From NCBI GenBank assembly GCA_947174955.1, contig CAMWKX010000064.1, positions 1-7,131 on the forward strand: 7,131 nt of DNA. The letters run 5' to 3'. The stretch is from an uncultured Clostridia bacterium (GTDB lineage Bacteria > Bacillota > Clostridia > Christensenellales > Borkfalkiaceae). How positions within the stretch are numbered: the first letter of the stretch is position 1; the number at the start of each line of letters is the position of its first letter. The translations under genes were made by a program, and so were the position numbers. Positions 1 through 5,980 of the stretch are shown here, piece by piece. Under the pieces are notes generated by a model. That model made no database searches, was not told the origin of the DNA, and saw only the letters and a program-made list of their open reading frames with translations.

Positions 1-13
1 ATAAGCGCCAGCA

Positions 14-703
14 TTATATTTCTATCAGCCGGTTGCCGTCAAAGCAATAAATATTCTCTTTTTTGAACCCGTACTTCGATCCGTTAATTGCTATATGCGG
101 TTCAAACGTAAAATACTTGACGCTTTCAAATGTCGTCTTATTGCCTTTTTCGATATAAATTCTATCGTCTTTATTTATTACGATTGAATGTCCCAGATTA
201 CCTAAAAAATCTAAATTTATATATCCGTTAGCCTTTATGAACTCGTTTATATGAAAATATAGTTGTTCGAAAGTCGTTTCGGGCTTGGCAAACGAAACAA
301 GTTCACTGTGTAGCTTATCTTCCATAAGCAAGCCGTTTTTCCATTCGGTGTTGCTTATTTTGTTTATATCGTTTACGACTAAGCCGTTTTCAATAATAAT
401 CGTTCTTGCGTAGTCACCCCAAACATTACCGACTTGCGGACTTAAATCCACCGTAATTATATCGTTTTCTTTAATAATTTTGTTTGCGGTTTGATAGTGT
501 TTTCCCGATACGGAAAGAGTTGTTTCTTCGCCAGAAAAAACGAACGCTCCTATATCCCAATACCAAAAGGAAGTGGCGCCGAGCGCAAGCATCTTGATTT
601 CGGCAATCTGCCTTAATTCGGGTAAGCTCATTCCGACTTTTATTTCCGATTTTATAAAAGTCATAGTTTGTTTTGCTATCTGTTGAACTTCGGCATTAGT
701 CAT
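14..703 (-). CDS. M24 family metallopeptidase (Xaa-Pro/methionine aminopeptidase fold), compact form
   Basis: This 229-residue protein has the pita-bread M24 fold seen in methionine aminopeptidases, prolidases and Xaa-Pro aminopeptidases, which remove or cleave next to N-terminal residues using two metal ions. All five expected ligands can be placed: Asp86 in VDLSP, Asp97 in GDYART (11 residues later, the usual spacing), His172 in GNLGHSI, Glu201 in FTFEPH and Glu216 near the C-terminus in KKENIYCF. It has only the catalytic domain and lacks the N-terminal creatinase-like domain of long aminopeptidase P. The frame stays open upstream to 886, but that part reads through tRNA-Ala and its terminator. 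I start at the ATG at 703, which has AGGT seven bases upstream. The gene is visibly AT-rich. No clear promoter of its own is seen after the tRNA terminator. The fold is fairly certain; the substrate is unknown, and a non-peptidase role is possible. Confidence 0.85.
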   Translation of the reverse strand: MTNAEVQQIAKQTMTFIKSEIKVGMSLPELRQIAEIKMLALGATSFWYWDIGAFVFSGEETTLSVSGKHYQTANKIIKENDIITVDLSPQVGNVWGDYARTIIIENGLVVNDINKISNTEWKNGLLMEDKLHSELVSFAKPETTFEQLYFHINEFIKANGYINLDFLGNLGHSIVINKDDRIYIEKGNKTTFESVKYFTFEPHIAINGSKYGFKKENIYCFDGNRLIEI

Positions 704-710
704 ATTATTT

Positions 711-714
711 ACCT
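711..714 (-). promoter_or_regulatory. Ribosome binding site that fixes the M24 gene start
   Basis: The minus strand reads AGCAGGT followed by seven bases and then ATG at 703. It is the only convincing ribosome site in the open frame that runs from 886, and it lies just before conserved M24 sequence begins, so it decides the start. Confidence 0.6.
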
Positions 715-740
715 GCTTTATGCTTATGAAATAAATATTT

Positions 741-778
741 CTGTCGCTGCGGCGGTTGCCCCGCAGGGGGCGCCCAAA
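741..778. other. GC-rich intergenic block with two mutually exclusive hairpins
   Basis: A short, strikingly GC-rich block sits in otherwise AT-rich intergenic DNA between the M24 gene and the tRNA-Ala terminator. Two hairpins compete for the same bases: GCCCC (758-762) with GGGGC (767-771) around a four-base loop, or TGCGG (748-752) with CCGCA (761-765). It could be a dispersed intergenic repeat or part of the leader of the M24 mRNA. No second copy is present in this window. Confidence 0.35.
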
Positions 779-790
779 CCTTATCTCAAC

Positions 791-818
791 AAAAAAAGCA
801 CGGACAAAAGTCGGTGCT
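791..818 (-). terminator. Rho-independent terminator of tRNA-Ala
   Basis: On the minus strand AGCACCGAC, a TTTT loop and GTCCGTGCT form a nine-position stem with one C-C mismatch, followed directly by a run of T. It begins 7 bases after the encoded CCA of tRNA-Ala, as expected for a single-gene tRNA unit. Confidence 0.85.
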
Positions 819-825
819 CTTTTCG

Positions 826-901
<76 letters not shown>

Positions 902-916
902 GAAAGTTATAGCAAC

Positions 917-945
917 ATTATAAAAGGTATTAAATCTTTTGTCAA
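917..945 (-). promoter_or_regulatory. Consensus sigma-A promoter of tRNA-Ala
   Basis: The minus strand shows a perfect -35 TTGACA (940-945), a 17-base spacer and a perfect -10 TATAAT (917-922). Transcription would start near 910, giving a leader of about nine bases before the tRNA. The -35 hexamer contains the TGA stop codon of the upstream acetyltransferase gene. Confidence 0.92.
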
Positions 946-1550
946 TCGATATCGTCTAAATTGTCGTTATCCGTAATCTGCCTGATAACCCGGCAGGGGT
1001 TGCCGACCGCAAGCGAGTTCGCCGGGATATCCCGCGTAACCACGCTGCCCGCGCCGATAACGCACCCGTCGCCGATGGTCACTCCGCCGATAACCGTCAC
1101 GTTGCCCGCCAGCCAGCAGTTGTTGCCTATCTTGATGGGCTTTGCGTACTCATAGTCGAAGACGGTTCCGTCAGGCTTAACGCGCGCGTTGCGCTGTTGC
1201 CAGCGGAAGGGGTGGACGGGCGTCAAAAGCGACACGTTCGGTCCGACGAACACGTCGTCGCCGATTTCCACGGGGCAGCAGTCAAGTACGGTAAAATTGA
1301 AATTGGCATAAAAATTTTTGCCGATTTTAATGTTCTCGCCGTAGTCGCAGTAGAACGGTCCCTGCAAATAGACGCCGTCCGCCGCGTTAGGCAAAAGCTC
1401 GCGCAAAATTTCTCCGCGCTTGTCCTCTTCGGTTTCGAGCGTAGCGTTGAATTCCGTGCACAGCCTGTGCGCTTTCGCGCGCAAATCGGGCAAACCGTCC
1501 GCGCTCGCGTCGTAGACCTTTCCCGCAAGCATCTTTTCACGTTCCGTCAT
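942..1550 (-). CDS. Sugar O-acetyltransferase, maltose/galactoside acetyltransferase type (left-handed beta-helix)
   Basis: This 202-residue enzyme should transfer an acetyl group from acetyl-CoA to a sugar hydroxyl in the cytoplasm, as Maa and LacA do. The N-terminal helical cap (TEREKMLAGKVYDA) is typical of the maltose acetyltransferase domain. Hexapeptide repeats then build a left-handed beta-helix from about residue 66 (FYCDYGENIKIGKNFYANFN) to 175, interrupted by the usual loop at 110-138. The likely catalytic His113 lies in TPVHP. The conserved NNCWLAGN, GAGSVVTRDIP and AVGNPCRVIR segments are present. The length is slightly over the roughly 185-residue norm, mainly from an extended loop at 122-137 and an acidic C-terminal tail. 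The start at 1550 has AGAGGTG five bases upstream and overlaps the previous stop codon (ATGA). The natural acceptor cannot be told from sequence. Confidence 0.93.
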   Translation of the reverse strand: MTEREKMLAGKVYDASADGLPDLRAKAHRLCTEFNATLETEEDKRGEILRELLPNAADGVYLQGPFYCDYGENIKIGKNFYANFNFTVLDCCPVEIGDDVFVGPNVSLLTPVHPFRWQQRNARVKPDGTVFDYEYAKPIKIGNNCWLAGNVTVIGGVTIGDGCVIGAGSVVTRDIPANSLAVGNPCRVIRQITDNDNLDDID

Positions 1551-2455
1551 AATTTCACCTCTTTGAAAAATTTCCTTACCTTCTCGTTACTGTCAAACTC
1601 ACATTCGCGCAACATATCTTCCGACAGCCACCCGCGCGCCCTCAAAGCCTTAACTGCGTTGTAACGACAGCAGGAGCAAAGGGAATTTTCATAAATAAAT
1701 TCAAGCACGCCGCGGGGGATTTCGGCGCCGCTGTCATAAGCGCTTAAAAGGTCAATGACAACTTCGTGCCAACCGCTTTCGTCGTCCTTATCAATTACAA
1801 TCCCGTCAAGCTTTTTAATCAATCCTTCAATGTCGTAAACTTTGTTGGTTGCGGCATATTCCCGCACCAATTGAGTTTTTTCGTTCTTTTCGACTGGCTT
1901 TTTTACCTCGTTTAACGAATAGAAAAACTCAAAATCGGAGCGGTCGTAATTGTCGTTATGCTTGAAAAGTTTTTCCAGATCCGCGGCAATACACAAAAAC
2001 GCGTCTTTACCGTAAACTTCGACGAGATTTACGCTCACTCTTTCGAGATTGTCGCGTTGAAAATCGTACCAGTCGATATCGCGCTTATCCCGAAGAATCG
2101 AATAAAGCCTTCCGTACATATTTCTCAGCGCACTGCGAGCTAAGTAATTTTTGTCTTTTGCAAACTCGCTGACAAGGTCGCAAAGGTGCTCGAATTCCCA
2201 ACCGTATTCCTCGTCAAGACTGCCGAACTTCCCGATTATCGGCGGCAAAAAATATCCGTCGTCGTTAAACAGCTTGATAAGTTGATAGAGATATTCAGCC
2301 CGCGTTCCCTCGCATTGCGTGTCGAAACAGGGATTGCTAAGACAGCAGTCGAGCAGAATTTTGCGGTAAGGCTCTTTATCGGCGCAGTCACGCAGAGCAA
2401 TGTAGCACCGCCCGAGCCCGCAAACCAAAGCCTTTTTGAAATTTTCTAAGTCCAT
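1547..2455 (-). CDS. Hypothetical alpha-helical protein, possibly HEAT-like
   Basis: A 302-residue soluble protein whose function I do not recognise. It is strongly helical and acidic to neutral, with no signal peptide or membrane segment. Short helical units near the C-terminus (residues 245-300, including CRYNAVKALRARGWLS) resemble alpha-solenoid repeats, which usually mediate protein binding. The N-terminal half carries a Cys-rich stretch (CCLSNPCFDTQCEG, 37-50) that looks like the signature of a Firmicutes hypothetical family; a second Cys cluster, CSCC, lies at 260-263. A charged, low-complexity linker (KKPVEKNEK) at 185-193 separates two halves. The stop codon overlaps the start of the acetyltransferase by four bases, so the two are probably co-translated. 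No Shine-Dalgarno site precedes the ATG at 2455, and the nearest promoter would begin transcription at about that ATG. Confidence 0.8.
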   Translation of the reverse strand: MDLENFKKALVCGLGRCYIALRDCADKEPYRKILLDCCLSNPCFDTQCEGTRAEYLYQLIKLFNDDGYFLPPIIGKFGSLDEEYGWEFEHLCDLVSEFAKDKNYLARSALRNMYGRLYSILRDKRDIDWYDFQRDNLERVSVNLVEVYGKDAFLCIAADLEKLFKHNDNYDRSDFEFFYSLNEVKKPVEKNEKTQLVREYAATNKVYDIEGLIKKLDGIVIDKDDESGWHEVVIDLLSAYDSGAEIPRGVLEFIYENSLCSCCRYNAVKALRARGWLSEDMLRECEFDSNEKVRKFFKEVKL

Positions 2456-2461
2456 ACGCTC

Positions 2462-2490
2462 ATTTTACCATATGCGTATTGCAAAATCAA
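2462..2490 (-). promoter_or_regulatory. Predicted promoter of the 2455-942 operon, apparently leaderless
   Basis: On the minus strand TTGATT (2485-2490), a 17-base spacer and TAAAAT (2462-2467) form a reasonable sigma-A promoter. The seventh base downstream of the -10 is the A of the ATG at 2455, so the mRNA would have little or no 5' leader. Its -35 lies back to back with that of the divergent plus-strand promoter. Confidence 0.6.
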
Positions 2491-2506
2491 TTATTTCAGT
2501 TATAAT
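2479..2506 (+). promoter_or_regulatory. Predicted promoter of the MmcQ/YjbR gene, apparently leaderless
   Basis: TTGCAA (2479-2484), a 16-base spacer and a perfect TATAAT (2501-2506). Transcription would start near 2513, which is the A of an in-frame ATG, and no Shine-Dalgarno site is present. The ATG at 2507 abuts the -10 box and would lie upstream of the predicted transcript start. Confidence 0.65.
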
Positions 2507-2512
2507 ATGGGT

Positions 2513-3187
2513 ATGAACAAAATTGCGGAAACAATTTTCAGATACAAAAAAGCAGTTTTGAAAAAACTGCCCGAATACGGTTTTGAGGAGGAAGGCGGCG
2601 GTTACGTCTACCGTACGCAGATCTGCGATAATCAGATGCGCCTCATAGTGCGGATAAATGTGTGCGGCGAAGTGGAAACGGAGGTGTTCGATACGGAAAC
2701 CGAAGAGCCGTACACGCTGTTTTTGGTGGACGGCGCAGTAGGTGAATTTGTAGGCAAGGTGCGCTCCGACTACGCGGGCGTGCTCGAAGATATAGCAGAA
2801 AAATGCTTTGAAAGGGAGGTTTTCAAAGGAGCGCACACTCAACCGCTGATCGAGTACGTGCGTGAAAAGTACGGCGACGAGCTTGAATTCCTGTGGGAGA
2901 AAACTCCCGACTGTGCAGTGTGGCGAAGAAAGGACAACCGTAAATGGTATGCGGCAATTCTGACGGTGCGATATTCGAAGCTTGGGATAGAGCGCGAAGG
3001 CACGGTTGAAATAATAGATATGCGAATGGACCCGACCGAGCTTGAAAAGGCGGTGGACGACAGGACGTATTACCGCGGCTATCATATGAACAAGAAGCAT
3101 TGGGTGACGATGCTGCTTGACGGCAGCGCGCCGTACGACGAGCTTGTGCGGCGTTTAGACGAAAGCTACGCGTTGGCAAAGAAATGA
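2513..3187 (+). CDS. MmcQ/YjbR family protein (long Firmicutes form)
   Basis: A 224-residue cytoplasmic protein. The C-terminal half (from about residue 110) is the MmcQ/YjbR domain, a small alpha/beta fold with a CyaY-like topology often labelled DNA-binding. Its signature segments are visible: FLWEKTPDCAVWRRKDNRKWYAA, then VEIIDMR, then GYHMNKKHWVTMLLD, and a final LDESYALAKK helix. The N-terminal half (about 100 residues) is the extra region found in long Firmicutes members and may be a second, diverged domain. Two in-frame starts are possible, 2507 and 2513. I chose 2513 because the TATAAT box ends at 2506 and transcription should begin near 2513. The biochemical role of the family is not established. 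The gene ends at a hairpin shared with the convergent operon. Confidence 0.9.
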   Translation: MNKIAETIFRYKKAVLKKLPEYGFEEEGGGYVYRTQICDNQMRLIVRINVCGEVETEVFDTETEEPYTLFLVDGAVGEFVGKVRSDYAGVLEDIAEKCFEREVFKGAHTQPLIEYVREKYGDELEFLWEKTPDCAVWRRKDNRKWYAAILTVRYSKLGIEREGTVEIIDMRMDPTELEKAVDDRTYYRGYHMNKKHWVTMLLDGSAPYDELVRRLDESYALAKK

Positions 3188-3218
3188 AAAAAGGGCAGGT
3201 TTTAAACCTGTCCTTTTG
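3188..3218. terminator. Bidirectional terminator between convergent genes
   Basis: GGGCAGGTTT and AAACCTGTCC form a stem of about ten pairs (one G-T) flanked by an A run on the left and T runs on the right. It therefore works as an intrinsic terminator in both directions, for the MmcQ/YjbR gene and for the membrane operon ending at 3223. Confidence 0.88.
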
Positions 3219-3222
3219 ATTT

Positions 3223-3900
3223 TTATTCTGTCAGTTCGTGTTCGGTAATTTCGGGAGTGGGTGCAGGAGTTTCGCAAGCGGCAACCTCTTCGGCGACGCT
3301 TTCGGCTTCCACGGTCACTGCCGGAGCGTTTTCAACGGCGGCTCTCTTCTTTCCGTTATGCCGCTCGGCTATGTAATTGATTAAGGGGAACAGCACTTTC
3401 GTAAACAGCTCCGCCGCAAGCAGGTAGAGGTGTATCAGTGCGTGGTGCTCGCCCGGTTCGATTATCATAGTCAGCGAAAGTGCAATTACGGTAAGCGATT
3501 CGAGCAGATTGAAAACCGCAACTATTTTGCAGACCGTGAGTTTATGCTCTTTCAGTTCCTCGGTGGCTTCAACCAGCTCGCGCGTTTCTCTGAGAATAGA
3601 CCAGATAGCCCAACCCACGCATACGACGGCGTAAGTTACGTTAATTTCGCCCGTTTCAACAAAGGTAATAATGGTAATGCCGATAATGATTTCGACGAGG
3701 TTCCAGTAAAGCGGACCGATAGAATAATGCTTTTTATTTTTAAAAGCGGTATAGATTATTTCTTCCACGCCGTAAAAGATCATTAATCCGCCGATAAAGT
3801 ACCTAAGCACCCCGATTTCGGCAATGGCGGAGGCAAACGCAATGACCAGCGCCGTCAAGGTCCAGTAAATTACAGTTCTTATAATCCCGTAAATTTTCAT
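3223..3900 (-). CDS. Six-helix membrane protein, HdeD/DUF308-like
   Basis: A 225-residue integral membrane protein with six predicted transmembrane helices at about 7-25, 30-52, 63-82, 87-104, 123-147 and 152-176, arranged in pairs. The helix pattern, with segments such as RYFIGGLMIFYGVEEIIY and YWNLVEIIIGI, resembles the HdeD/DUF308 family, whose molecular role is largely unknown. The match is by general appearance, not by a diagnostic motif. A cytoplasmic loop rich in Glu and Lys lies at 105-122, and the last 45 residues are a disordered Ala/Glu/Pro/Thr tail. It is the last gene of a three-gene operon. AAGGT six bases before the ATG overlaps the previous stop codon, and only nine bases separate the two genes. 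Confidence 0.85.
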   Translation of the reverse strand: MKIYGIIRTVIYWTLTALVIAFASAIAEIGVLRYFIGGLMIFYGVEEIIYTAFKNKKHYSIGPLYWNLVEIIIGITIITFVETGEINVTYAVVCVGWAIWSILRETRELVEATEELKEHKLTVCKIVAVFNLLESLTVIALSLTMIIEPGEHHALIHLYLLAAELFTKVLFPLINYIAERHNGKKRAAVENAPAVTVEAESVAEEVAACETPAPTPEITEHELTE

Positions 3901-3909
3901 AAAATTACC

Positions 3910-4674
3910 TTATTTTCTTTTTCCTTTCAGCCATTTTATAAGGAATACGGCGAAAATTATAGCAAACGGAATATTTGAGGCAAGCAGCGCAATCACGCCC
4001 GTCAGGAAATAAATACCGTTGTTAAGAACAATCGTCAGCACAATACCGATAAACAGCCACGCCAACGCTATACTGCACAGTATCCGCCAGATTTTCATAA
4101 CTTTCGCAACGGGCTTTTGCTTATAAAACGCTAATTCAATCTCGTATTTCGGGTCGAGCTTGTAAATATCTTCCGTAAACGGCTCGGTTACCGCAACGAA
4201 ATTGCCGTCGACTTTAACTTTGATTTTATCGAGCTTTCTCAGATATCTGAATTCGTTAATATCGAAAATGTAGTCGGTGGTAAATTTTTTGGATATGCCG
4301 TCCACGGAGTACGAAAGGGTTAAAGCGTACCTCTTATTCATATTGCCGCGTTTGCTGTGACTGACGATTTTGTAATCGTTTATTCGTGCCGTGGTTTCGA
4401 AGCCCGATTTTTTGGCTTTATTCAATCTTATCCAGCCGTAAATCTGTTTGCCGCTCATCACGAGGGGGATCGAGCCGAAGACTATGGGAAGAAGACCGAA
4501 TATCAGCACGAGTATTATAATCGCGGCGTTGTAAGAAGCTCTCGGCGGGCGCAGGGCAGACACAATTATGTTGGTTAACACGGCAACGCCGACGGCAACG
4601 AAAACACTGCCTATTATTAAAAGCATAACGATATCAAGAACCGAGTACCGCTTTCTGTCAACTTCTTTTTTCAT
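3910..4674 (-). CDS. Hypothetical four-helix membrane protein with a soluble beta-rich domain
   Basis: A 254-residue membrane protein not assigned to a known function. Two hydrophobic helices at about 13-38 and 49-73 are followed by a soluble domain at 80-190. That domain has alternating strands (TTARINDYKIV, YALTLSYSVDG, KIKVKVDG, FVAVTEP) that recall DUF3592-type domains, and two more helices follow at 196-217 and 222-248. The Lys/Arg-rich ends (MKKEVDRKR and KWLKGKRK) suggest both termini are cytoplasmic, so the middle domain would also be inside. The ATG lies three bases after the stop codon of the upstream gene, with no good ribosome site. Translation therefore probably depends on termination-reinitiation. 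Confidence 0.82.
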   Translation of the reverse strand: MKKEVDRKRYSVLDIVMLLIIGSVFVAVGVAVLTNIIVSALRPPRASYNAAIIILVLIFGLLPIVFGSIPLVMSGKQIYGWIRLNKAKKSGFETTARINDYKIVSHSKRGNMNKRYALTLSYSVDGISKKFTTDYIFDINEFRYLRKLDKIKVKVDGNFVAVTEPFTEDIYKLDPKYEIELAFYKQKPVAKVMKIWRILCSIALAWLFIGIVLTIVLNNGIYFLTGVIALLASNIPFAIIFAVFLIKWLKGKRK

Positions 4675-4677
4675 AAT

Positions 4678-5040
4678 TTATAATTCGTCGTATTCGTCCA
4701 GATCGGCTTTGATGCACTTTTCAAAGAGCGGCTTATGATCGGTATAAATTTTTTTCAGATACTCGATAATCTGAGGTTTGAGCTCGGCGTGTTGTTCTTT
4801 CGGGCAATCTCCCAAATAAACTAAGTACGAACCGTCGTCCATCTCCATTACAAGGTCGCCGATGCCCGTTTCCGTTTCCCAGCCGTAAATATCTTCCAGA
4901 GCCGAGTCAACCTCGCCCTGAATGGGTATTTCGCTCGGCTTGGTTTCAAAGCATAAAGCGATAGTCTCGCCGTAATCGTATATAACGGCGCGCCAGTCTT
5001 TTTGTTCGTCGATAATTAATCTTTCTTCATTGATTTCCAT
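4678..5040 (-). CDS. Small acidic hypothetical protein, first gene of membrane operon
   Basis: A 120-residue soluble protein that I do not recognise. It is very acidic, with Glu and Asp spread throughout and a DLDEYDEL C-terminus. It has no signal peptide or membrane helix. Its first two thirds read as short strands (DWRAVIYDYGETIALCFETK, then DLVMEMDDGSYLVYLGD), and residues 80-115 form helices. The start is well supported: AGGAGA lies seven bases before the ATG and a plausible promoter lies just upstream. Its position as the leader gene, three bases from a membrane protein gene, suggests a cytoplasmic partner of the two membrane proteins downstream; that is inference only. Confidence 0.82.
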   Translation of the reverse strand: MEINEERLIIDEQKDWRAVIYDYGETIALCFETKPSEIPIQGEVDSALEDIYGWETETGIGDLVMEMDDGSYLVYLGDCPKEQHAELKPQIIEYLKKIYTDHKPLFEKCIKADLDEYDEL

Positions 5041-5061
5041 ATAAATTTCTCCTGTATATTT

Positions 5062-5090
5062 AATTTACCACAAACCGATAAATTTTGCAA
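5062..5090 (-). promoter_or_regulatory. Predicted promoter of the three-gene membrane operon
   Basis: On the minus strand TTGCAA (5085-5090), a 17-base spacer and TAAATT (5062-5067). This gives a transcript start near 5055 and a short leader covering the AGGAGA ribosome site at 5048-5053. The -10 is imperfect. Confidence 0.6.
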
Positions 5091-5122
5091 CAGTTCGTGT
5101 CATTGCGTTTCGGGCGTATCGC

Positions 5123-5151
5123 TTGAAAAGGCTTTTTTTGTGTGATATAAT
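5123..5151 (+). promoter_or_regulatory. Promoter of the sirtuin gene
   Basis: TTGAAA (5123-5128), a 17-base spacer and a perfect TATAAT (5146-5151). The transcript would start near 5158, about 20 bases before the ATG, and include the GGGAG ribosome site. Confidence 0.85.
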
Positions 5152-5178
5152 GTAAAAAACGAACGATGGGAGCGCATT

Positions 5179-5880
5179 ATGACGGTAGAGGAATACAAGG
5201 CTCGCGTAGAGGCGGCAAACAGAATAGTATTTTTCGGCGGCGCGGGGGTATCGACCGAGAGCGGCATTCCCGACTTCCGCAGCGTAGACGGCTTGTATAA
5301 TCAGAAGTATGACGCCCCGCCCGAAGTAATACTTTCCGCCGACTATTTTTATGAGCATACCGACTTATTTTATAAATTCTATTTTGATAAAATGATATAC
5401 AGGTCCGCCGAGCCGAACGCCGCGCACAGAAAATTGGCGCAGTGGGAGAAGGAGGGCAAGCTTTTAGCGGTAATCACGCAGAATATAGACGGTTTGCACC
5501 AGGCAGCGGGGAGTAAAAACGTGTTCGAACTTCACGGCACCACGCTGAGCAATCACTGTATTCGTTGCGGCAAAAAATATACGTTGGACGAAATTTGCGC
5601 TCACGCGCCTGCCGTTCCGAAGTGTAATTGCGGCGGCATAATCAAGCCCGACGTCGTGCTCTACGGCGAGGCTCTGCCCGAGTCCGCGGTTTACGGTGCG
5701 GTGAAAGCTATCGGTCAAGCTGATTTGCTGATAGTGGGCGGCACGTCGCTGTCCGTATATCCTGCGGCAAGCTTTATCGGCTACTACCGAGGAAATAAAG
5801 ACAACCTTATAGTTATAAACAAAACGCATATAGACGGATATGCAAATCAGCTCAACGGCAAACTTGGGGAGCTATTGTAA
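5179..5880 (+). CDS. cobB: Sir2-family NAD-dependent protein deacylase (sirtuin)
   Basis: A 233-residue cytoplasmic enzyme expected to remove acyl groups from protein lysines, using NAD and yielding nicotinamide and O-acyl-ADP-ribose. The NAD site is clear: GAGVSTESGIPDFR (21-34), TQNIDGLH (100-107, with Asn102 and Asp104) and GGTSLSVYPA (187-196). His119 in FELHG is the catalytic base. The zinc module is CIRC (127, 130) and CNC (149, 151). The small helical region shows FYKFYFDKM and not the Tyr-x-x-Arg of class III desuccinylases, so a general deacetylase is more likely. GGGAG lies six bases before the start. It is a single-gene unit with its own promoter and terminator, convergent with the next gene. 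The symbol follows the common name for bacterial Sir2 proteins. Confidence 0.97.
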   Translation: MTVEEYKARVEAANRIVFFGGAGVSTESGIPDFRSVDGLYNQKYDAPPEVILSADYFYEHTDLFYKFYFDKMIYRSAEPNAAHRKLAQWEKEGKLLAVITQNIDGLHQAAGSKNVFELHGTTLSNHCIRCGKKYTLDEICAHAPAVPKCNCGGIIKPDVVLYGEALPESAVYGAVKAIGQADLLIVGGTSLSVYPAASFIGYYRGNKDNLIVINKTHIDGYANQLNGKLGELL

Positions 5881-5891
5881 ATGTGATATGC

Positions 5892-5926
5892 AAAAAAGGC
5901 ACTGACAAACTGTCAGTGCCTTTTTT
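5892..5926. terminator. Strong bidirectional terminator after the sirtuin gene
   Basis: A perfect 16-bp inverted repeat, AAAAAAGGCACTGACA and its complement around an AAC loop. Its A and T ends give a U tract in either direction. It serves the sirtuin gene and can also stop transcription from the convergent gene ending at 5981. Confidence 0.93.
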
Positions 5927-5980
5927 GTCTTAGAGTAATTGTTGTATAAAATGAATTATCTACGTTAAATTGAAATTTAT

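Noticed and set aside
1197..1664. Plus-strand frame of 155 codons opposite the acetyltransferase
   Set aside because: It lies across two real minus-strand genes, has no ribosome site and has no recognisable domain.
2465..3179. Minus-strand frames of 211 and 118 codons opposite the MmcQ/YjbR gene
   Set aside because: They are antisense shadows. The plus strand encodes clear MmcQ/YjbR motifs and these frames show no family features.
5065..5829. Minus-strand frames of 97 and 121 codons across the sirtuin gene
   Set aside because: They are shadows of the sirtuin coding sequence and its promoter region.
3188..5926. Inverted repeats considered as CRISPR repeats or insertion sequence ends
   Set aside because: They are single hairpins with A and T flanks at gene ends, best explained as terminators. 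There is no spacer array, transposase or target duplication.
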